This document shows, piece by piece, positions 58,283-64,000 of a stretch of 64,000 nucleotides of DNA. The DNA comes from Nibrella saemangeumensis (GTDB lineage: Bacteria; Bacteroidota; Bacteroidia; Cytophagales; Spirosomataceae): the NCBI RefSeq assembly GCF_039541915.1, contig NZ_BAABHD010000014.1, positions 1-64,000 on the forward strand, written 5' to 3'. How positions within the stretch are numbered: the stretch's first letter is position 1; each line of letters starts with the position of its first letter. A program made the translations under genes and the position numbers. The notes beneath the pieces are model-generated. The model did no database searches, had not been told where the DNA came from, and saw nothing but the letters and a program-made list of their open reading frames with translations.

Positions 58283-60715
58283 ATGATACGTTGTTTTCTG
58301 CTTCTATGTCTGCTTCCCTTTTCGGTGCTGGCCCAAAAGACCGTTACCCGTGAACGAAACGTGCTACAGGCGCTGGAGGCCAAACGGCTTACCCTGCCCA
58401 ACGGCTGGAGCCTGACACCCTACGGCCGGTCGCTGCCGCTGGGGGATTTACCGCTCAATATGGCAGTCTCGCCGTCGAAGAAGCTCATGGCCGTGACCAA
58501 CAACGGCTACTCGAAACATTCCATTCAACTCATCGATATTGCTACCGAAAAAGTACTCGATGAAGCCGAAATCCAGAAAGCCTGGCTGGGGCTGCGGTTT
58601 AGCCCGGATGGCAGAAAACTCTACGCGTCGGGCGGTAACGACAATCAGGTGATTATCTTTAATGTGGCCGGTAATAAGCTCAACAAAGCCGACTCTATTG
58701 CCTTGGGCCGGCCGTGGCCCAACCGCATCTGGCCAACGGGACTGGAACTGGATGCCAAAGGCACAACGGTATACGTAACCACTAAAGATGACAGTTCACT
58801 GTACGTCTGTGATGTCGCCACCAAAAAGGTGCGTACCCGTATCAAACTACCCGCCGAGGGGTATACCTGCCTGCGGTCGCCGGTATCGGAAGAACTGTAT
58901 ATTTCGCTGTGGGGTGGCGAAAAGGTGCTGGTCTATAACCCGGCGCAGCAGCGCATAACGGGCGAAATTCCGGTCGGGAGCCACCCGAACGATATGCTGA
59001 TTACCCGCAACGGGCAGTACCTGTTTACGGCTAATGCCAACGACAATAGCGTCTCCGTTATTGATCTGAAAACCCGGCGGGTTGTCGAAACCATGGTGAC
59101 GTCCCTCTATCCGGATGCGCCGGCCGGCAGTACGCCCAATGCGTTGGCGCTCAGCGCCGACCGCAACGGCGGACCGGAAAATACCTTGTTAGTCGCCAAT
59201 GCCGATAACAATTGCCTGGTTGTGTTTGATATAAGCCGAATCGGTCGCAGCCGCTCCGTTGGTTTTATTCCGACCGGCTGGTATCCGACAGCGGTAAAGG
59301 TGGTTGGTAAAAAGGTGCTTGTCGCCAACGGCAAGGGCTGCACCTCCAAGCCGAACCCCAACGGCCCGAATCCGGCGAAGCGGAGAGAACCCGACACGCA
59401 GCATATCGGCGGGCTATTTACCGGAACACTTTCGGTGTTCGAGATGCCGGATCAGGCTACGCTGTCGGCCACCTCGCAGATCGTTTATCGGAATACACCG
59501 TACAACAAAGACAAAGAAAAAATGGCCGCCGGGGAGGTTAACAATCCTATTCCCCGTCAGGTGGGTGGCCCCGCATCACCCATCAAATACGTGTTCTACA
59601 TCGTCAAGGAGAACCGCACCTACGACCAGATTTTTGGCGATATGCCCGAAGGCAACGGTGATCCGAACCTATGTCTCTTTCCGGAAAAGGTAACGCCGAA
59701 CCACCACGCGCTGGCCAGAGAGTTTGTGCTGCTCGATAACTTCTACGTCGATGCCGAAGTGAGTGCTGATGGACATAACTGGTCGACGGCTGCCTACGCA
59801 ACGGATTACGTGGAAAAGATTTGGCCCATGAGTTACGGCGGCCGGGGCGGTACCTACGATTTTGAAGGCAGCCGCCGGACCGCTTTCCCCAAGAAAGGCT
59901 TCATCTGGGACTACTGCCAGCGGGCGGGGATTCCGTACCGGAGCTATGGTGAGTTTATGGCCTACTCCAAACAGAAAGGCTCGGCGCTGGCGGGACACAT
60001 GGCAAACAAGTTTCCGGTATATGACCTCAGCGTTAAAGACATTACCCGCTTTGAAGCCTGGAAAAACGACTTCGACAGCCTGCTGGCCCTGAATGCTGTT
60101 CCGCGGTTCAACTCCCTGCGCTTCAGCAACGACCATACCAGCGGAGCCCGCATTGGCGCACCAACACCGTTTGCTCACGTAGCCGACAATGATCTGGCGC
60201 TGGGGCTGTTTGTCGAATACCTGTCCAAGAGCCCAATCTGGAAAGAGTCAGCTGTGTTTGTGCTGGAAGACGACGCCCAGAACGGCCCCGACCATGTCGA
60301 TGCGCACCGGTCGCCGGCCCTGGTCATCAGTCCCTACACCAAACGACGGCACGTCGAGCATAGCATGTACTCAACCTCCGGTATGCTGCGGACCATGGAA
60401 CTGATCCTGGGCCTGCCGCCCATGAGCCAGTACGACGCGGCCGCTACACCTATGTTTGCCTGTTTTACCAACACCCCTGATCTGACGACCTACACCCACC
60501 GCCCGGCGCAGGTAGACCTCGAAGCCAAAAATACCGCCTGGAACGAACCCGCCCGGCGCTCGCAAAAGTTTGACCTGCGCCATGCGGATACGCTCGACGA
60601 CTATGAGTTCAGCGAGGTGATCTGGAAAGCCGTCAAAGGCGAACATTCCGTGATGCCGGCCCCCCGCCGGGGAGCGTTTGTGCGCATTGCCAAAGCGGAT
60701 GATGACGATGACTAA
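58283..60715 (+). CDS. Secreted YncE-like propeller fused to a phosphoesterase (alkaline phosphatase superfamily)
   Basis: The 810-residue secreted protein starts with a signal peptide (MIRCFLLLCLLPFSVLAQ). Residues 40-370 form a seven-bladed YncE-like propeller (GLRFSPDGRKLYASGG, VYVTTKDDSSLYV, TANANDNSVSVIDL). Residues 420-790 are a phosphoesterase related to acid phosphatase AcpA and phospholipase C, with the nucleophile-type Thr446 in KENRTYDQIFGD, and metal-ligand blocks NFYVDAEVSADGHNWS and FVLEDDAQNGPDHVDAHR. It should hydrolyse a phosphate ester or diester in the periplasm or outside. It ends in a short acidic run. This fusion is known from Bacteroidota and other groups, with unknown substrate. 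Confidence 0.88.
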   Translation: MIRCFLLLCLLPFSVLAQKTVTRERNVLQALEAKRLTLPNGWSLTPYGRSLPLGDLPLNMAVSPSKKLMAVTNNGYSKHSIQLIDIATEKVLDEAEIQKAWLGLRFSPDGRKLYASGGNDNQVIIFNVAGNKLNKADSIALGRPWPNRIWPTGLELDAKGTTVYVTTKDDSSLYVCDVATKKVRTRIKLPAEGYTCLRSPVSEELYISLWGGEKVLVYNPAQQRITGEIPVGSHPNDMLITRNGQYLFTANANDNSVSVIDLKTRRVVETMVTSLYPDAPAGSTPNALALSADRNGGPENTLLVANADNNCLVVFDISRIGRSRSVGFIPTGWYPTAVKVVGKKVLVANGKGCTSKPNPNGPNPAKRREPDTQHIGGLFTGTLSVFEMPDQATLSATSQIVYRNTPYNKDKEKMAAGEVNNPIPRQVGGPASPIKYVFYIVKENRTYDQIFGDMPEGNGDPNLCLFPEKVTPNHHALAREFVLLDNFYVDAEVSADGHNWSTAAYATDYVEKIWPMSYGGRGGTYDFEGSRRTAFPKKGFIWDYCQRAGIPYRSYGEFMAYSKQKGSALAGHMANKFPVYDLSVKDITRFEAWKNDFDSLLALNAVPRFNSLRFSNDHTSGARIGAPTPFAHVADNDLALGLFVEYLSKSPIWKESAVFVLEDDAQNGPDHVDAHRSPALVISPYTKRRHVEHSMYSTSGMLRTMELILGLPPMSQYDAAATPMFACFTNTPDLTTYTHRPAQVDLEAKNTAWNEPARRSQKFDLRHADTLDDYEFSEVIWKAVKGEHSVMPAPRRGAFVRIAKADDDDD

Positions 60716-60798
60716 AAGGCTGACCTTTCGCTAAATACCTGTCAGGGCCGGTTCATAAAGCGTGTACCTTGTAGCGGTAAACCCGACTAGCCACGCTT

Positions 60799-61614
60799 AT
60801 GAAAAAGACACATTTTAAAAAAGAACTGACCCTGTCCGAAAGCTGCCGCAAAGGAGACAAAGGGGCAGATGTAAAGCGGATTCAGGAGTGGTTATGCCTG
60901 AGTCCGCTGCGATTTCCGGAAGCCGTGACGGCCACAACCGTCGATGGTAAGTTTGGCAGTGCTACCGAGCGGGCTGTTCGTAATTTTCAGGAAGCGATTG
61001 GCGAACAGCCTACCGGTGTGGTAACCCCGGCATTGTTTGAGCGACTGGCCGAACCGCTAAGCACGGCCTTTCAAACACCCCCGGTTTCCAATCCGGAATC
61101 CATTCACCAGGTCGTTCTCCACTACGCCCGGACGCACCTGCGGCAGCGGGCCACTGAACTGCAGACCGCCCAGGACCAGAATCTTGGCCCGTGGGTACGC
61201 AGCTACTGCGACGGCTACGAGGGTTCGCCCTTTAAATGGTGTATGGGATTTGTGCAATCGGTGCTGGACCAGGCTGCTGCCGGTATGGGACGCGACTACA
61301 CCCGAATCATGCCCGCTTCGTTAAGCTGCGACGTAGTGGCCATGGCGGGCCGGCAGAATGGGCGTCTGATTGCCAGTAAGGCCATTCGGAACAATCCGGC
61401 TCAGGTTCGGCCCGGCGACGTATTCCTGCTGAAATATGCCAACCTCAACGATTGGTATCATACCGGTGTTATTACCCGCGTGGTTGGCGACTGTTTTGAG
61501 ACGATCGAGGGCAATACCGATAGCAAAGGGTCAAGCAACGGCACGGCCGTATTTACCCGCACCCGTAATTTCCGGACGACAACCATTGATGTCTTTGCCG
61601 TAGAAGGACTCTAA
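60799..61614 (+). CDS. Peptidoglycan-binding CHAP-like hydrolase
   Basis: The 271-residue product has a PG_binding_1 domain (residues 15-85: GDKGADVKRIQEWLCL, VDGKFGSATERAVRNFQ, GVVTPALFERL) and a CHAP/NlpC-like cysteine peptidase domain (100-271). The catalytic Cys148 sits in PFKWCMGFVQSV, His221 in DWYHTGVI, and Glu237/Asn239 in ETIEGNTDSKG. It lacks an obvious signal peptide; the start MKKTHFKKELTLSES is not hydrophobic, so it could be cytoplasmic, exported by another route or lysis-linked. It may cleave peptidoglycan cross-links. It lies alone, convergent with the reductase gene, 21 nt away. Confidence 0.82.
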   Translation: MKKTHFKKELTLSESCRKGDKGADVKRIQEWLCLSPLRFPEAVTATTVDGKFGSATERAVRNFQEAIGEQPTGVVTPALFERLAEPLSTAFQTPPVSNPESIHQVVLHYARTHLRQRATELQTAQDQNLGPWVRSYCDGYEGSPFKWCMGFVQSVLDQAAAGMGRDYTRIMPASLSCDVVAMAGRQNGRLIASKAIRNNPAQVRPGDVFLLKYANLNDWYHTGVITRVVGDCFETIEGNTDSKGSSNGTAVFTRTRNFRTTTIDVFAVEGL

Positions 61615-61635
61615 GTTGCCGGCTAACGAACCATG

Positions 61636-62148
61636 CTACACGCGCTCGTACCGGGCCTCTACCAACCCAGGAGGGTAAATCTTTGTACTAGTCAGTTTTA
61701 ATTCTGTCTGGCGCGTGTGAGGTTTAAACAGGGGAATGCCACAGCCCAGAATGGTGGGGTGGATAAACAGGATGTATTCGTCGATCAGGCCGGCTTTCTG
61801 AAGGGGGTGAATGACATTGGCCCCACCTACCAGCCAGATGTTGCCGCCGGGTTGTTCTTTCAGCATACGGGTAAAGTCAATTATGTCTTCCGACACAAAG
61901 GCTACCCACTCCTGCTGGGCGCGGCTGGTATTCCGGGTAAAAACGTAACTGGTTTTGTCCTGGTATGGGTACTCTCCGAAGGTCAGCACCTGTTCGTACG
62001 TCCGGTTGCCCAGCAGCACCGTATCAACGGACTGGTAAAACTCCTCATACCCAAAATCCTCGTCGGCCAGCAGCCAGTCTACCTCGCCGTTTGTCCGGGC
62101 AATGTAGCCATCCAGGCTGGTTGCAATAAAGAGTATCAGTTTTCGCAT
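61636..62148 (-). CDS. Dihydrofolate reductase/RibD C-terminal family protein
   Basis: The 170-residue cytoplasmic protein has the Rossmann-like fold of the DHFR/RibD reductase family: LFIATSLDGYIARTNGEVDWL at the N terminus, VLLGNRTYEQVL, and GGNIWLVGGANVIHPLQ for NADPH contacts. Relatives are often called YwjB/YyaP-like; most have unknown substrates. It is not a true folA. The gene is single, divergent from the penicillin acylase gene. Confidence 0.87.
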   Translation of the reverse strand: MRKLILFIATSLDGYIARTNGEVDWLLADEDFGYEEFYQSVDTVLLGNRTYEQVLTFGEYPYQDKTSYVFTRNTSRAQQEWVAFVSEDIIDFTRMLKEQPGGNIWLVGGANVIHPLQKAGLIDEYILFIHPTILGCGIPLFKPHTRQTELKLTSTKIYPPGLVEARYERV

Positions 62149-62235
62149 AGGTTGGTTACAACGGTTTGTAAGCAGGGCGCTTTGCCAGAAAGAAGTAAAT
62201 TTCTACATTTATTACCCTACTTTCCAACCTTCTCT

Positions 62236-64000
62236 ATGTGTTTTAATCCGTTCCGGCTGATAATCCTGCTTTTTTTATTGACGAACCAGATTTCCTGTAC
62301 GAAACGTAGTAAGCTATTACAAACCAAAGGGTTACGGCAGCCGGTCGAGATCCTGCGTGACCGCTGGGGTATCGCGCATATTTACGCCCAAAACGAACAC
62401 GATCTGTTTTTTGCCCAGGGCTATTCGGCCGCTTCCGACCGCTTGTTTCAACTCGAAATCTGGCGACGGCAGGCCACCGGCACCGTGGCTGAACTGCTGG
62501 GACCGCAGGAACTCAAGCGCGACATCGGCTCGCGGCTGTTCCGCTTCCGGGGTAAGCTGGATGAGGAACTGAAACATTACCACCCCCGCGGTCCGCAGAT
62601 CATTCAGGCGTTTGTCGATGGCATTAATGCCTATATCCGCGAAATCCGGCAGACACCAGACAAATTACCGTTTGAATTTACCCTGCTGAAAGCCCAGCCC
62701 GGCTACTGGACCCCGGAGGTAGTCATCAGCCGTCACCAAGGGCTGCTCAGCAACGTCCGCGACGAACTGAACAACGGCCGGCTGGTGCATCTGCTGGGGG
62801 CCGACCACGTGCGCCAGGTGCAGTGGTTCCATCCCGCCCGTACGCCCGCCGAGCCGGATCTGACGCTGCACGTTTCCGGAGAAGAACTGTTTCAGCCCAT
62901 TCTGGACCTATACGAAGCCTTCAAATTACCGGTAGCGTTTCCGGCACCGGGGCAGAAAGTAGGGCAGCAGTGGAGTGATGAGGAAGTGATGAATTGGTTT
63001 GAGGCCGAAAAGCAGTACGTAGGGTCGAATAACTGGGTAATCAGCGGAGCACGGTCGGCCAGTGGTTTTCCGATGCTGGCCAATGATCCGCACCGGGCGC
63101 AGCAGGTGCCATCGCTGCGGTACTGGGTCCACCTGAACGCGCCCGGCTGGAACGTGATCGGTGCCGGGGAGCCGGCGCTGCCGGGGGTGTCTATCGGGCA
63201 CAACGACGATGGAGCGTGGGGGCTGACCATTTTTGAAACCGACAACGAAGATTTGTACGTCTACGAAGCCAATCCGGCCGACCCCAATCAGTACCGTTAT
63301 AAGGGTCAATGGGAGTTGCTGACCACCCTGACAGAATCCATACCCGTTAAAGACCGCCAGCCAGAGACAGTTACGCTGAAGTATACACGACACGGTCCGG
63401 TGGTATTTGAGGATGCCAAAAACCGGAAGATTTATGCCGTACGGGCCGGCTGGCGCGAAGCCGGCTGTGCGCCTTACCTGGCCAGCCTGCGAATGAACCA
63501 GGCGAAAAACTGGGCGGAGTTCCGGCAGGCCTGCACCTACAGCCGCATCCCCGGCGAAAACATGATCTGGGCGGGACGGCCATCCGTGGGGCGGCCATCC
63601 GCGGGTCAGCAAGGAGAAATTGGCTGGCAGGCGGTGGGCATTTCGCCCATCCGCCGGAACTGGACCGGGCTGGTGCCCGTACCGGGCGACGGGCGCTTTG
63701 AGTGGGATGGCTACCTGCCCATTCAGCAGCTACCGCATAAACTAAACCCAACGGAAGGCTACATCGTAACCGCCAACGATAACCAGACACCGGCCGACTT
63801 TCCGCACCGCAACGCCGTTGGCTGGGTGTGGTCCAATCCGGTGCGGTCCGACCGGATCAAAGAGCTGCTGACCAGTAAACCCAAACAAACGCTTACCGAT
63901 TTCAAAGCTATTCAGGCCGACTACCTGTCGATGGCCGCCCGCCGGCTGGTACCCTTGCTGAAGTCGCTGAAAGGCGGCAGTGAATCGGTAGCGTGGGCGC
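62236..64000 (+). CDS. Penicillin acylase family protein, 3' partial
   Basis: The frame is open from the ATG at 62236 to the right edge (588 codons), so the C terminus is missing. A signal or lipoprotein leader (LIILLFLLTNQISC) is followed by the alpha-chain region (VEILRDRWGIAHIYAQNE, GYSAASDRLFQLEIWRRQATG). The autocatalytic site lies at Gly263-Ser264 in YVGSNNWVISG: Ser264 becomes the N-terminal nucleophile of the beta chain. LANDPHRAQQ and GVSIGHNDDGAWGLT are other family blocks. Members hydrolyse amides such as penicillin side chains, acyl-homoserine lactones or other acyl-amides, in the periplasm. A 15-bp tandem duplication (GRPSV/GRPSA) sits in a loop before EIGWQ. Confidence 0.9.
   Translation, partial: MCFNPFRLIILLFLLTNQISCTKRSKLLQTKGLRQPVEILRDRWGIAHIYAQNEHDLFFAQGYSAASDRLFQLEIWRRQATGTVAELLGPQELKRDIGSRLFRFRGKLDEELKHYHPRGPQIIQAFVDGINAYIREIRQTPDKLPFEFTLLKAQPGYWTPEVVISRHQGLLSNVRDELNNGRLVHLLGADHVRQVQWFHPARTPAEPDLTLHVSGEELFQPILDLYEAFKLPVAFPAPGQKVGQQWSDEEVMNWFEAEKQYVGSNNWVISGARSASGFPMLANDPHRAQQVPSLRYWVHLNAPGWNVIGAGEPALPGVSIGHNDDGAWGLTIFETDNEDLYVYEANPADPNQYRYKGQWELLTTLTESIPVKDRQPETVTLKYTRHGPVVFEDAKNRKIYAVRAGWREAGCAPYLASLRMNQAKNWAEFRQACTYSRIPGENMIWAGRPSVGRPSAGQQGEIGWQAVGISPIRRNWTGLVPVPGDGRFEWDGYLPIQQLPHKLNPTEGYIVTANDNQTPADFPHRNAVGWVWSNPVRSDRIKELLTSKPKQTLTDFKAIQADYLSMAARRLVPLLKSLKGGSESVAWA

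Noticed and set aside
1..64000. tRNA or rRNA genes
   Set aside because: I searched for T-loop-like GGTTCGA(A/T)(T/C)C segments with matching arms and saw none outside coding regions. A dedicated scan could settle this.

Overview
The window reads as chromosomal DNA from a Bacteroidota of the order Cytophagales, probably a Spirosoma-like member of the Spirosomaceae. This rests on a type IX secretion (T9SS) sorting domain, giant Ig-like repeat adhesin genes, a fused Reg_prop/LytS sensor kinase, Bacteroidota-type promoters (TTTG, about 20 nt, TAnnTTTG), AGE-family and GH63-like enzymes, and weak Shine-Dalgarno sequences. I see no tRNA, rRNA, CRISPR array, insertion sequence or prophage. Genes are dense and no gene-free stretch reaches 300 bases.

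Region 1 (1-14.75 kb) is a surface-protein locus. It starts inside a giant secreted protein (at least 3742 residues) made of about 35 Ig-like (tandem-95/Big_9-like) domains. These are arranged as a five-domain super-repeat with a 1491-nt period. Two smaller secreted proteins follow. They share a new-looking N-terminal domain; one adds four Ig-like repeats and a DUF11 domain, the other ends in a T9SS sorting domain.

Region 2 (14.75-37.6 kb) is mainly metabolism. It holds a GNAT-nitrilase fusion with a threonine aldolase, a membrane fatty acid hydroxylase, a PAS histidine kinase, a small GNAT-like protein, and a two-subunit molybdenum hydroxylase with a small secreted partner. It continues with a CHRD lipoprotein, a large GH63-like glucosidase, an acyl-CoA:acetate CoA-transferase, a DUF2267 protein, a secreted alpha/beta hydrolase, the fused mutase IcmF, an FtsX-type permease starting at TTG, a NamZ-like muramidase and a small orphan gene.

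Region 3 (37.6-50.2 kb) begins with guaA, whose promoter is wrapped in a perfect 18-bp inverted repeat ending at the start codon. It continues with a probable catabolic island: an enolase-superfamily enzyme, a ROK regulator, an ImmA/IrrE-like peptidase, a minus-strand operon (DUF4127, permease, hydantoinase A, FAD oxidoreductase) and a divergent AGE-family epimerase. A candidate operator lies between the divergent units.

Region 4 (50.2-64 kb) has a subtilisin-like protease without a signal peptide, two small very hydrophilic proteins, a lipoprotein, a LytS/LytTR two-component pair, a secreted propeller/phosphoesterase fusion, a PG-binding CHAP-like hydrolase, a DHFR/RibD-like reductase, and the first 588 codons of a penicillin acylase family protein. 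Several convergent junctions carry long bidirectional terminator hairpins.
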